Part shown: piece by piece, positions 8,221 through 16,574 of the stretch
Position numbering within the stretch: the stretch's first letter is position 1
How the letters are laid out: each line of letters opens with the position of its first letter
DNA from: Prevotella sp. UBA4268
GTDB lineage: Bacteria; Bacteroidota; Bacteroidia; Bacteroidales; Bacteroidaceae
Length of the DNA stretch: 40,262 nucleotides
NCBI GenBank assembly: GCA_002395135.1
Contig: DGWC01000069.1
Coordinates: 399-40,660, forward strand
Direction: 5' to 3'
Translations under genes and position numbers: made by a program
Notes under the pieces: model-generated
Seen by the model: the letters and a program-made list of their open reading frames with translations, nothing else
Database searches by the model: none
What the model was told of the DNA's origin: nothing

Positions 8221-8228
8221 CAAAGTTA
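8221..8228 (-). promoter_or_regulatory. -7 box for the MATE-led operon
   Basis: The minus strand reads TAACTTTG here, matching the Bacteroidetes -7 consensus TAnnTTTG, about 20 bp before the MATE start. No good TTTG is seen at the -33 distance. Confidence 0.55.
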
Positions 8229-8501
8229 CGACATTTTGCCGAGAATGAAGAATCATAAAGGGAGAATTAGGATTACTTAAACATAAAAGATAATCTTTTA
8301 CGCTTCAACAGAACGAGAACTTCCGGAATGAAATAGGCTGCCGATGAGCACTTTTCTTGTCCTTTTCTTCAACACTTTCACATTGTCAACCCTTTTCCAT
8401 TGATTTTTCACTTCTCCATTAAATATTGCGCCGATATAAAATGCAGTGCTCGGATTAACATTATTTAGTGTGAAAAGCAATGCATCTGTCGTTTTTTTTC
8501 T
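8229..8501. other. AT-rich divergent intergenic region
   Basis: This stretch separates the divergent MATE and putA transcription units. It is AT-rich and contains no gene that can be supported. A 100-codon minus-strand ORF through it has biased, low-complexity composition and no recognisable domain. The putA promoter box lies at its right end. Confidence 0.5.
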
Positions 8502-8509
8502 TAACTTTG
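8502..8509 (+). promoter_or_regulatory. -7 box for the putA leader transcript
   Basis: TAACTTTG matches the -7 consensus exactly and follows a T-rich run. The predicted transcript start is near 8515, giving a leader of about 185 nt before putA. A clear -33 TTTG at the usual 19-21 nt spacing is missing, which may indicate an activated promoter. Confidence 0.5.
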
Positions 8510-8558
8510 CAACAAAAAGAAACAAGCCATTGTCTAACGCCATAAATAATACTGACCT

Positions 8559-8642
8559 ATGTACGATATGTTTTCCAAACAGGCATTGACGGAATTGCAT
8601 CGATATAGGGATGTGAAGTTCAGCCCTCCCTTTGCGTGGTAA
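8559..8642 (+). CDS. Putative 27-residue leader peptide upstream of putA
   Basis: The short ORF starts with ATG at 8559 and ends at TAA 8640-8642, lying wholly in the putA leader about 45 nt after the predicted transcription start. The peptide begins MYDMFSKQAL, is rich in charged and aromatic residues, and ends in SPPFAW just before the stop. A Pro-Pro pair close to the C-terminus in front of a proline catabolic gene suggests nascent-chain sensing of proline, in the manner of TnaC or SpeFL leaders. The stop codon lies inside a terminator-like hairpin. There is no experimental support and no known family is claimed. Confidence 0.5.
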   Translation: MYDMFSKQALTELHRYRDVKFSPPFAW

Positions 8643-8668
8643 CTTGTTACAGGGAGACTTTTTCTATT
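8626..8668 (+). terminator. Attenuator-like hairpin in the putA leader
   Basis: CTCCCT (8626-8631) pairs with AGGGAG (8651-8656). Inside, GTAAC (8639-8643) pairs with GTTAC (8646-8650) around a UU loop, leaving a 7-nt bulge on the 5' side. ACTTTTTCTATT follows, giving a short U-tract. The leader peptide stop codon (8640-8642) falls in the inner stem, so a ribosome stalled there would prevent folding. An alternative pairing, AGGGA (8607-8611) with TCCCT (8627-8631), is mutually exclusive with the terminator stem. Confidence 0.5.
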
Positions 8669-8700
8669 ATTAACCAATATCTTATTAAAACCTAAACAAT

Positions 8701-11700
8701 ATGGCTGAACAAAATATGCCGACCATTCAAGAGGTATTCTCATGGATGAGAAAACTCTATGATGAGAGTTATGCTGGGCTCACAAAACTTGAAAAGAGCG
8801 AGCAGCACATGTATGGAACCATGGTCACTACTCCTAATGATAAGAAGTTTATTGTTAGGATGCTCGACGAAACCAGTCAGGTGCGCGACACACAGAAACT
8901 GGCTCGTCGTGTGAAAGACCTGATTGATCAATATGGAATTCCTAAGTTTTTAGGGCCTGTAGACCACTGTCTTTTCTGGATGTACCAGAGGTTTGCCTAT
9001 CTGCCACTATTCAATTGGGTGGCCGTTCCTATTATCAAATGGCGTCTGCGTCGTGACACCTCGCGCGTTATTATCGATGCAGCACGTCCCAATCTGACTA
9101 AGCATTTGGCCACACGTTTCGACCAGAACATCGGCCAGAACGTCAATTTGTTGGGCGAAGTGGTTCTTGGCGATGGCGAAGCAGATAAGCGCTACTATTC
9201 GTATTTGGAGGCTTTGAAGGAGCCGGACATCAATTATATCTCGGTGAAGATATCTGGCATCTATGCCCAGACACATGCCTTGAACTACAAGGAGTGCTTC
9301 CCCGAATTGATTCGGCGCATGTCAGAACTCTATCAGGCTGCCATTGACAATCCTTATACCGATCCCAACGGCGTGACGAAGCCTAAGTTTATCAATCTGG
9401 ATATGGAGGAGTATAAAGACGCTCATCTCACGATGAAACTCTTTAAAGACGTTCTTTCATTGCCGCAATTCAAGAATTATGAGGCGGGAATAGTGGTTCA
9501 GTCTTACTTGCCCGATGCCTGGGATTTCCAAACCGAATTGCTTGAGTTCGCCAGAGAGCGTGTAGCAGCAGGAGGATCACCCATAAAGATGCGTATTGTG
9601 AAGGGTTGCAACCTCGATATGGAGAATATTGTCAGCGATTTGCGTGGATGGCCGAATCCTGTTCGTTCCAATAAGACAGAGGTGGATGCCAATTATCTGC
9701 ATCTTATTGAGCGTGGTTTGAAGCCCGAAAATGCAAAAGTGTTGCACATCGGAATGGCTTCTCACAATCTTTTCACCATTTCTTACGCTTATCTGCTTAC
9801 AGAAATGTACCATACTCCCAAGGATTGCTTCTGCTTTGAGATGCTTGAAGGAATGGCAAACCACGTTTGGCGCGCACAGAAAAAACTGGGCAATCACGTG
9901 ATTCTCTATACGCCGGTGGTCAAGAAAGAGCATTTCCTCAACGCCATCTCATATCTGGTCCGCCGTATGGATGAGAACACGGCTCCCGATAACTTCCTCA
10001 CTCATTCGTTTTCACTGAAACCCGACACCAAGGAGTGGAAGGAATTGGAGCAGCAGTTTATCAATGCTTACAACATGAAAGACTCTATCACTCACATTCC
10101 GACACGTACGCAAGACCGCAATCAGCCGTATGTAGGACAGGAACCTCAGGATGAGATGATCAATGAGCCAGATACTGATTTCGACCGCTTCTGTAATCAG
10201 GAATGGGTGGAGAAGATTTTTGCAAAGTGGAAGAGCAATGGAAACTTGTCTGGAGAGAAATCTGAATGGGGCGATTGGAAGCCTGGCGACCTGCTGCCCA
10301 CACAGATCGGAACGGAGTTGGTTTACAACGACGACCATGCAAAGTATTTCGACCGCTCGCAAGAGGGCGATGTGCTCGTTTGTGAAATGTCTCGTGCCAA
10401 CAAAGAACAGACAGAGAAAATCCTTGAAATCGCAGAAAATGATCCTGCTGGATGGCGCAATACAACCATAGAAGAGCGTCACAGCCTGATGTATAAGGCT
10501 GCAAATATCCTTGGAGAGATGCGTGGCGATCTCAACGGATCTATGTGTGCCATTACCGGAAAGACCATTGAAGAGGCCGATGTGGAGGTTTCTGAGGGCA
10601 TCGACTATTGTCGTTTCTATACCACCACTATGAAAAAGTATGCTGCTCTCAGCGATTTGGAGATGAAAGCAAAAGGAACTGTGCTCGTTCTTTCACCATG
10701 GAATTTCCCGTGCGCTATTCCTTGCGGTGGCGTTGTGGCTGCATTGGCCTCTGGAAACACATGTATTCTGAAGCCGGCAACAGTTGCAGCGCCGGTAGCA
10801 TGGCTGTTTGCCAAGGCTTTCTGGGATGCTGGCGTTCCCAAGGAGGCATTGCAAGTCGTGATTACCGACCGTGAGGCAACGCCCTTGCTTACTTCTTCAC
10901 CAGTGGTTAAGCACATTATCCTCACTGGCGGCACAGAAACAGCGCAGACCATTGCACACAACAATCCGCGCAAGCCGCTTTCTGCAGAGACTGGTGGTAA
11001 GAACGTGATGATTCTTTCTGCCAAGGGCGACCGCGATCACGCAATTATGAATGCTTGTCGCTCTGCATTTGGAAACGCAGGTCAGAAGTGTTCGGCATGC
11101 TCGCTGCTGCTTGTGGAACGCTCCGTATACAATGAGGAGTTCTTTGAGAAACTGAAAGACTGCGCTTCTTCACTGAAAGTGGGCGGTGTTTGGAATCCCG
11201 GCAACATCGTTGGTCCAATGATTACCAACGAGAATGATAAGTTGATGCAGGCCTTCAAGTTGGAACCGGGAGAGAAATGGCTCATTGAACCGCAGTTTAT
11301 AGATAAGAAAAAGTTCATTTTGAAGCCAACGGTGAAGATCGATGTGAAGCCTTCGTCGTTCACTTTCCGCACCGAACTCTTCGCACCTCTGCTTGCTGTG
11401 GCACCATACGATACGCTTGAGGAGGCTGTTGAACTAGTGAACGGACTCGATTATGGCCTCACCAGTGGCTTGCAGTCGCTTGATGAGCAGGAGCAGAAGT
11501 ATTGGAAGAACCACATCATAGCAGGTAATCTCTACATCAACCGCGGTATCACGGGTGCCGTTGTCAATCGCCAGCCATTTGGCGGTATGAAATTGAGTGC
11601 ATTCGGACCTGGTTTGAAAGCAGGTGGACCTAACTATTGCACACAGTTTATGAACATCACGGACAAGGCAGGCTCCACAACTGACTATCGCAAGTCGTAT

Positions 11701-12174
11701 GCCGAGTGGTATGAAAAGGAATTCAAGCATGCCCGCAATATCCAGCCAAAGATAAGAGGTGAGCAGAACGTGTTCCGTTATCTGCCGTTGTCAGGTGGCA
11801 TGGTACTTCGATTGTTTGGCGACGAGACATTGGAACAGGTGCAAATGGTGCAGTTGGCAGCCAAGACCGTTGGCACACCGCTCACTATTTCCGCAGAAAG
11901 CAGTCATCCGCTTGCTGCAAAACTCTCCGGTGTAAAGACGGAAAACCTTGCTGCATTCTGCGAAAGCATCAAACAGTATGAGCGTGTGCGCACTATTTCA
12001 GCAAGTGTGCCCGATGTGGTGTTTGAGGCAGCGGCCAACTGCGACAAATATATTGCCCAGTCGGCACCTGTAAGAAACGGACGTATTGAGTTGACGAACT
12101 ATATCAAAGAGCAGTCAATCTCCAACGAATACCACCGTTATGGTTCGCAGATTGAGGTTCCTGAGATCGAGTAG
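8701..12174 (+). CDS. putA: Bifunctional proline dehydrogenase / L-glutamate gamma-semialdehyde dehydrogenase
   Basis: This 1157-aa protein oxidises proline to P5C with FAD and then the semialdehyde to glutamate with NAD. The N-terminal half is the PRODH barrel, with VKISGIYAQTHALNYKE, RIVKGCNLDMENI, EMLEGMANHV and the RRMDENTAPDNFL motif. The aldehyde dehydrogenase half has LSPWNFPCAIPCGGVVAAL, SAETGGKNVMIL and GNAGQKCSACS, where Cys797 is the catalytic cysteine, then NRQPFGGMKLSAFGPGLKAGG. There is no N-terminal ribbon-helix-helix domain, so unlike E. coli PutA it should not self-regulate; the leader may do this instead. A C-terminal domain of about 150 residues follows the ALDH core. Confidence 0.95.
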   Translation: MAEQNMPTIQEVFSWMRKLYDESYAGLTKLEKSEQHMYGTMVTTPNDKKFIVRMLDETSQVRDTQKLARRVKDLIDQYGIPKFLGPVDHCLFWMYQRFAYLPLFNWVAVPIIKWRLRRDTSRVIIDAARPNLTKHLATRFDQNIGQNVNLLGEVVLGDGEADKRYYSYLEALKEPDINYISVKISGIYAQTHALNYKECFPELIRRMSELYQAAIDNPYTDPNGVTKPKFINLDMEEYKDAHLTMKLFKDVLSLPQFKNYEAGIVVQSYLPDAWDFQTELLEFARERVAAGGSPIKMRIVKGCNLDMENIVSDLRGWPNPVRSNKTEVDANYLHLIERGLKPENAKVLHIGMASHNLFTISYAYLLTEMYHTPKDCFCFEMLEGMANHVWRAQKKLGNHVILYTPVVKKEHFLNAISYLVRRMDENTAPDNFLTHSFSLKPDTKEWKELEQQFINAYNMKDSITHIPTRTQDRNQPYVGQEPQDEMINEPDTDFDRFCNQEWVEKIFAKWKSNGNLSGEKSEWGDWKPGDLLPTQIGTELVYNDDHAKYFDRSQEGDVLVCEMSRANKEQTEKILEIAENDPAGWRNTTIEERHSLMYKAANILGEMRGDLNGSMCAITGKTIEEADVEVSEGIDYCRFYTTTMKKYAALSDLEMKAKGTVLVLSPWNFPCAIPCGGVVAALASGNTCILKPATVAAPVAWLFAKAFWDAGVPKEALQVVITDREATPLLTSSPVVKHIILTGGTETAQTIAHNNPRKPLSAETGGKNVMILSAKGDRDHAIMNACRSAFGNAGQKCSACSLLLVERSVYNEEFFEKLKDCASSLKVGGVWNPGNIVGPMITNENDKLMQAFKLEPGEKWLIEPQFIDKKKFILKPTVKIDVKPSSFTFRTELFAPLLAVAPYDTLEEAVELVNGLDYGLTSGLQSLDEQEQKYWKNHIIAGNLYINRGITGAVVNRQPFGGMKLSAFGPGLKAGGPNYCTQFMNITDKAGSTTDYRKSYAEWYEKEFKHARNIQPKIRGEQNVFRYLPLSGGMVLRLFGDETLEQVQMVQLAAKTVGTPLTISAESSHPLAAKLSGVKTENLAAFCESIKQYERVRTISASVPDVVFEAAANCDKYIAQSAPVRNGRIELTNYIKEQSISNEYHRYGSQIEVPEIE

Positions 12175-12194
12175 GAATTAACGTCATTGTGGAA

Positions 12195-12231
12195 AAAGCC
12201 TCCAATAGCCATGCCGGCAGTTGGGGGCTTT
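12195..12231 (+). terminator. Terminator-like hairpin after putA
   Basis: AAAGCCTCCAA (12195-12205) pairs with TTGGGGGCTTT (12221-12231) through 11 bp with one G-U pair, around a 15-nt loop. The stem itself ends in TTT, but the U-tract after it is poor, so termination may be partial. Confidence 0.6.
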
Positions 12232-12240
12232 CTGCGATAT

Positions 12241-12284
12241 TTCTGCTGTTATACGCGCAAGATTCTGCTATTATACGGGCAAGA
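12241..12284 (+). repeat. 22-bp imperfect tandem duplication
   Basis: Two adjacent 22-bp units, 12241-12262 and 12263-12284, differ at only two positions. Each starts TTCTGCT and ends GGCAAGA or CGCAAGA around a central TTATACG. The copies lie between the putA terminator and the subtilase promoter. Confidence 0.75.
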
Positions 12285-12319
12285 AATGAGAGTATCACTG
12301 CTTTTTTCTGATTCTTTAT

Positions 12320-12350
12320 TTTGATTTTCGATGTCTAATGCGTATCTTTG
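12320..12350 (+). promoter_or_regulatory. Consensus promoter of the subtilase gene
   Basis: TTTG (12320-12323), a 19-nt spacer and TATCTTTG (12343-12350) match the Bacteroidetes -33/-7 signature exactly. The predicted transcription start is at or within a few bases of the ATG at 12355. Confidence 0.75.
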
Positions 12351-12354
12351 CATC

Positions 12355-13785
12355 ATGATTCCGGAATGGTTTGCATGGAGGCGATTGTCAGTTGCAGCGC
12401 TTATGGCACTTATGGCCATAGTTGCATGGGGACGTAGCGGGGGACGCGTGAAGTTTCCTGGTGGCAAATGCTATATGTTCCGGGTCGTTTTTACAGACAA
12501 GCATGGCACACCTTTTTCGCCAGAACATCCAGAACAGTTCCTTTCCCAGCGAGCCATTGAGCGCCGTAATCGGCAGCATTTGGCCGTAGACAGTACCGAT
12601 TTGCCTCATTCTCCGCAGTATGTCAGTGAGGTGGAGGCCGTTGGTGTGGAGGTGATTTGCAGAAGCAAGTGGAACAATTCGCTTTTAGTGAAAGGCAAAC
12701 GCATGGATGTGTTGCGCAGTTTGACGAAACTTCCTTTTGTAAAACAAGCACAATGCGTTTGGACATCGCCCGACTCGTTGGAGCGCAGGCATGACCGGGA
12801 GCGCTATATCACTGCTTTCAGAGCGTGGGATGAGGTGAAGACACAGGAGAATGCCACCAAGCAGCAGTTGGAGATGCTGGGAGCCGACCGGGTTCACCAA
12901 CATGGCTATCGAGGCAGAGGCATGATGATCGCCGTGCTTGACGGCGGATTCATGAATGCCGACGTGATTCCTTCGTTGCAGAAAGTGCGCGTGGCAGGTT
13001 CTGTAGATTTCGTGTTCCCTCGTGCTGAGAGCATCTTCAAGGAGATAGACCATGGCACCAAGGTGCTTTCCACCATGGCTGCCGATGAACCAGAGTTGTT
13101 TACTGGCTCGGCGCCAGAGGCTACATATTGGCTGCTGCGATGCGAAGACACCCAGACAGAGACCATGGCTGAAGAGGATTATTGGGCGGCTGCCGTTGAG
13201 TTTGCCGACTCTGCCGGTGTGGATGTTATCAATAGTTCTTTGGGTTATCACGATTTCGATCATAACATTTTTTACAAATACGCTCAGTTGGACGGCCAGT
13301 CTGTCATGATCTCGCGCACCGCATCGATGCTTGCCCCAAAGGGTATTATCCTTGTAAACAGTGCCGGTAACGACGGAATGGGAACGTGGAAGAAAATCAG
13401 TTTCCCTGCCGATGCAAAGGATATACTGACGGTAGGCGCGGTGAGTGCCGACAAGAGGAATGCTGCATTCAGTGCCGTGGGACCTTCGGCAGATGGAAGA
13501 GTGAAGCCCGATATTATGGCCATGGGAAGCCCCGCTTCGGTAATCACCGGCCGTGGGAGTATCAGCAGAGACATCGGAACGTCGTTTTCGGCACCCATTG
13601 TTGCCGGAATGGTGGCATGCCTGTGGCAGTCGCTTCCGGAAAAGACCTCGTTTGAAATCATGGAACTGGTGAGGCGAAGTGGCGATAACGCTGCCTGTCC
13701 GGATAATATCTATGGTTACGGCGTGCCTGACTTTTGGGTTGCATTCAAAAATGCACGAAAGGAAAATGGCGTGAAAGCAGAGTAA
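12355..13785 (+). CDS. S8 family (subtilisin-like) serine peptidase, secreted
   Basis: This 476-aa peptidase has an N-terminal hydrophobic signal (residues 9-25, WRRLSVAALMALMAIVAW) and a prodomain-like region to about residue 165. The catalytic triad contexts are all present: Asp196 in AVLDGGF, His233 in DHGTKV and Ser412 in GTSFSAPIVAG, with the oxyanion Asn339 in NSAGND. The start at 12355 is chosen because an upstream in-frame ATG at 12331 lies inside the promoter. There is no obvious C-terminal sorting domain. It would act in the periplasm or outside the cell; the substrate is unknown. Confidence 0.9.
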   Translation: MIPEWFAWRRLSVAALMALMAIVAWGRSGGRVKFPGGKCYMFRVVFTDKHGTPFSPEHPEQFLSQRAIERRNRQHLAVDSTDLPHSPQYVSEVEAVGVEVICRSKWNNSLLVKGKRMDVLRSLTKLPFVKQAQCVWTSPDSLERRHDRERYITAFRAWDEVKTQENATKQQLEMLGADRVHQHGYRGRGMMIAVLDGGFMNADVIPSLQKVRVAGSVDFVFPRAESIFKEIDHGTKVLSTMAADEPELFTGSAPEATYWLLRCEDTQTETMAEEDYWAAAVEFADSAGVDVINSSLGYHDFDHNIFYKYAQLDGQSVMISRTASMLAPKGIILVNSAGNDGMGTWKKISFPADAKDILTVGAVSADKRNAAFSAVGPSADGRVKPDIMAMGSPASVITGRGSISRDIGTSFSAPIVAGMVACLWQSLPEKTSFEIMELVRRSGDNAACPDNIYGYGVPDFWVAFKNARKENGVKAE

Positions 13786-13800
13786 GTGACTCAAGTTTCT

Positions 13801-13941
13801 GAAGTAGTTAAATAGGCAGTAGTTAAGTAGTTAAAGCCAAATGTCTGGAGACAAAATATCAGCAAACCAAGTAATGGCTTCACTACTGACCGAAGGACGA
13901 GCGAAGCGATCACTACTTAACTTCTAAACTACAAAGAAGTT
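13801..13941. repeat. Intergenic inverted-repeat element
   Basis: The gap between the subtilase and xseA holds repeated AGTAGTTAA units (13803-13834) facing ACTACTTAACT (13911-13921), an 11-bp perfect inverted match to AGTTAAGTAGT. Between them is GACCGAAGGACGAGCGAAGCG (13888 onward), itself rich in self-complementary GCTTCG/CGAAGC pieces. The structure resembles a short interspersed noncoding repeat. Copy number elsewhere cannot be seen in this window. Confidence 0.5.
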
Positions 13942-14006
13942 GAGCGAATGCAAAACTTGAATAAGTGATAATGGTTCAGAAAAACAAAGCGCAGATATAA
14001 CAGGAA

Positions 14007-15326
14007 ATGGAAAAAGCCTTGACACTCTTTGAGTTAAACTCTCTGGTTCGTGAAACCATCGAAACCACCATGACGCGTGAGTATTGGGTGGAAGTGGAGT
14101 TGTCGGATGTGCGTGAAGTGAGAGGCCATTGTTATATGCAGTTGGTTCAGTTTGATGTGGAGGATGGGCTTCGAGGACTTTCCGCAGAGAAAAAACTCGT
14201 TGCACAGGCTTCTGCCAAATGCTGGAAATCGCAATGGACGATGATCCGCCCGCATTTCGAGCGTGTTACGGGTCAGCAATTACATGCAGGTTTGAAAGTG
14301 TTGATGAAGGTATATGCCCAGTTCCATGAGAACTACGGATTCTCTTGGATAGTAACCGACATCGATCCAGCCTATACAATGGGTGACATAGCGCGCAAAC
14401 GGCAGGAGATTATCCGCACGCTGAAAGAGGAGGGAGTATTTGATTTGAACAAAGAACTGCCCTTGCCACTGTTTGCGCAGCGCATAGCGGTGGTGAGCAG
14501 CGCACAGGCAGCGGGCTATGGCGATTTTGTTAACCAGTTGAATTCTAATGAGTATGGCTTCAGGTTCCACACTCAGTTGTTCCCGGCAGTGATGCAGGGC
14601 GATCAGGTGGAGCCGAGCGTGATAGCCGCTTTGGACAGTATCAACCAGCATTTAGACTGTTTTGACTGCGTAGTAATTATCCGTGGCGGCGGTGCAGTGG
14701 CTGATTTGTCGGGCTTCGACACGCTCTTGCTGGCAGAAAACGTGGCTAATTTCCCCCTTCCTGTGATTACGGGCATCGGTCACGAGCGTGACGAAAGCAT
14801 TCTCGATATGGTTTCTCACACACGGGTGAAGACTCCTACGGCGGCAGCAGCCTTTCTGATATCCCACTTGAAAGAGGTTCTGGATGCCCTCAACGACGCT
14901 CAAGGAAGGCTGGCGCAGTGTGTTCAGCAGAAATTATCTGTGTATAGTCTGCGGCTGTCAGCACTTCAAGAGGCCATTCCTAGATTGTTTCCAGTCATCA
15001 AAGCACGTCAGGAAGCGCGTATCGATGCGCTCACACATCGTCTCTGCGAGAGAATTAACGAGAAAATACAAGAAGACAGGAGCCTTCTTGCTACATCCGG
15101 GCAGCGACTTCCTATGATTGCTGACCGACTGCTGCTGCAAGAGAACCATCGGCTGGAGATATTGGCGGAGAAGGTGAGGAGCCATGATCCCAGCCTATTG
15201 CTCAAACGCGGCTATAGCATCACGCTAAAGGATGGCAAGGCGGTGAAAAACGCCGCGCAATTACGTCCGGGCGACGAGATAGAAACCCAGTTGTCAGAAG
15301 GAATAATCAAATCTATTGTAAAATGA
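14007..15326 (+). CDS. xseA: Exodeoxyribonuclease VII large subunit
   Basis: XseA is the catalytic subunit of exonuclease VII, which degrades single-stranded DNA from both ends into oligonucleotides in the cytoplasm. The 439-aa protein shows the N-terminal OB-fold region (LFELNSLVRETIETTM, YWVEVELSDVREVRGHCYMQL), the core LPLPLFAQRIAVVSSAQAAGYGDF, the VVIIRGGGAVADLSGFD motif and PVITGIGHERDESILDMVSHTRVKTPTAAA. A long helical region and the C-terminal LLKRGYSITLKDGKAV follow. All are typical XseA signatures. It overlaps xseB by 4 nt (ATGA), indicating coupled synthesis. Confidence 0.95.
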   Translation: MEKALTLFELNSLVRETIETTMTREYWVEVELSDVREVRGHCYMQLVQFDVEDGLRGLSAEKKLVAQASAKCWKSQWTMIRPHFERVTGQQLHAGLKVLMKVYAQFHENYGFSWIVTDIDPAYTMGDIARKRQEIIRTLKEEGVFDLNKELPLPLFAQRIAVVSSAQAAGYGDFVNQLNSNEYGFRFHTQLFPAVMQGDQVEPSVIAALDSINQHLDCFDCVVIIRGGGAVADLSGFDTLLLAENVANFPLPVITGIGHERDESILDMVSHTRVKTPTAAAAFLISHLKEVLDALNDAQGRLAQCVQQKLSVYSLRLSALQEAIPRLFPVIKARQEARIDALTHRLCERINEKIQEDRSLLATSGQRLPMIADRLLLQENHRLEILAEKVRSHDPSLLLKRGYSITLKDGKAVKNAAQLRPGDEIETQLSEGIIKSIVK

Positions 15327-15517
15327 ATAAGGAAATAAAGTATGAAGAAGCATTCGCCCAACTGCAGGAAATCGTGCGGAAGTTGGAGAACGACGAATGC
15401 GGAATAGACGAAATCGCTGTGCATCTCAAGAATGCACAGCGACTTATCAAATTCTGTAAGGACAAACTGACCAAGACAGAAGCGGAGATTCAGAAAATCA
15501 AGTCAGAACAAGACTAA
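15323..15517 (+). CDS. xseB: Exodeoxyribonuclease VII small subunit
   Basis: This 64-aa helical protein binds the C-terminal region of XseA to form the exonuclease VII holoenzyme. The family pattern is present: YEEAFAQLQEIVRKLENDE, then a short turn, then a second helix ending in CKDKLTKTEAEIQKI. The start overlaps the xseA stop as ATGA. It ends 8 bp from the convergent outer-membrane gene. Confidence 0.95.
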   Translation: MNKEIKYEEAFAQLQEIVRKLENDECGIDEIAVHLKNAQRLIKFCKDKLTKTEAEIQKIKSEQD

Positions 15518-15525
15518 TCGGCTTA

Positions 15526-16239
15526 TTAGAAATAAAGTCCGAATGAGAGCGACTTGAACTCTGGGCCGCGATCCTTTTTGAATACCGACATCGGTGAGTA
15601 TTTGCCATAGATGCCTATGCCATTCCAGTGGAAAATGGCCATCAAGTCAACGTTGAAGACGCGATAGTCGATGTCTTTCTTGCTGATGTCATACTCGGTG
15701 TCGTCAAGTGTGTAACTGTAGTTGAGGCGTCCAAAGAAGTTGAGGTTCAACTGTGCACCAACAGAGATACTCGTTTTCTTGCCCAATTGCCGGTTGAAAA
15801 GCAGAGGCATAATGAAGGCTACTTCGTGGAATCTGGAATTGCGGTTGTCGGCATTTGTCTCGAATTGGCCCAGACCAACTACGCCGTTGGCATCTTTCAC
15901 GAACATTGTGCGATTGTCTTTCAGCCCAAAGTTGTGCCATCCGAATCCTGCACCGATAGAGTAGGTCTGCTTGGCATGCTTCGGGCGATAATTGTATTGC
16001 AATACAGTAAAGTCGATATTCCAGGAATTGAACGGTGCAAACTTGTAGCCCTCGGGTACATCTATTGGAACATTTACGCCAACGGCTACGTCCATTGACC
16101 AGCGGTCGTAGTCGCGCTCTGACAATGTGATTCCGTTTTTGCTTTCTTTCTCATCTCCGTCAGCACCGGTAAGTGTAGCGGAATTGGCCGGAATGGCAAC
16201 AGCCATCAGTGCCGCAAATAATAACTTTTTCATACTCAT
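15526..16239 (-). CDS. Outer-membrane beta-barrel protein of unknown function
   Basis: This 237-aa protein has a signal peptide (MSMKKLLFAALMAVAIPANS-A) followed by alternating hydrophobic and polar strands and a C-terminal aromatic residue in SLSFGLYF, the usual barrel end. Strand-like stretches include WNIDFTVLQYNYRP, TYSIGAGFGWHNF, SISVGAQLNLNFFGRLNYSY and GIGIYGKYSPMSVF. It resembles the generic Bacteroidetes OmpA/PorT-like barrel group, but no specific family is claimed. It is monocistronic and convergent with xseB, with its promoter box about 95 bp upstream. Confidence 0.75.
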   Translation of the reverse strand: MSMKKLLFAALMAVAIPANSATLTGADGDEKESKNGITLSERDYDRWSMDVAVGVNVPIDVPEGYKFAPFNSWNIDFTVLQYNYRPKHAKQTYSIGAGFGWHNFGLKDNRTMFVKDANGVVGLGQFETNADNRNSRFHEVAFIMPLLFNRQLGKKTSISVGAQLNLNFFGRLNYSYTLDDTEYDISKKDIDYRVFNVDLMAIFHWNGIGIYGKYSPMSVFKKDRGPEFKSLSFGLYF

Positions 16240-16334
16240 TCTTTTTGGTTGTTATCGTACTAAATAGTGTCTAATGCTTAGAAACTCTCTTAATTTGTCG
16301 TAAATGTGTTTGACTTCATACGGTTTTTCGGCCA

Positions 16335-16342
16335 CAAAGTTA
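16335..16342 (-). promoter_or_regulatory. -7 box for the outer-membrane barrel gene
   Basis: TAACTTTG on the minus strand, about 95 bp before the gene start. It implies an untranslated leader of roughly 85-90 nt. No clear -33 element is seen. Confidence 0.45.
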
Positions 16343-16509
16343 CGAACAAATTTCCATATTGCCGAATTATTCAATATGTTTTCATCAGATAAAACCCCAG
16401 GAGCACCCCGCCGTAAAACTGCATTTATGTGTTTTCCCCGTTTTTTTTTCATTTGTTGAAGAATAAACACTTCTATTTTGACGAGCAGCGATAAATTTTA
16501 TTTGATTTT
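16343..16509. other. AT-rich divergent intergenic region
   Basis: Between the barrel-gene and ilvE promoters the sequence is AT-rich, with a run of nine T residues near 16441-16449. No gene or stable hairpin that I would support was found. Confidence 0.5.
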
Positions 16510-16541
16510 TTTGCATAGCAGCAATATTTTCACTAATTTTG
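16510..16541 (+). promoter_or_regulatory. Consensus promoter of ilvE
   Basis: TTTG (16510-16513), a 20-nt spacer and TAATTTTG (16534-16541) match the Bacteroidetes promoter signature. The start of transcription should be near 16548, which leaves about 27 nt of leader before the ATG at 16575 and rules out the upstream in-frame start at 16539. Confidence 0.75.
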
Positions 16542-16574
16542 CAGATACTAAGGCAACATTTAAACATAGTCAAA

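Noticed and set aside
8298..8600. Minus-strand ORF of 100 codons in the MATE-putA gap
   Set aside because: It overlaps the putA promoter and leader and has no recognisable domain or neighbour support.
12685..13794. Long minus-strand ORF (369 codons) over the subtilase gene
   Set aside because: It is antisense to a gene with a complete catalytic triad. Its translation is His/Cys/Arg-rich with no domain, typical of a shadow frame.
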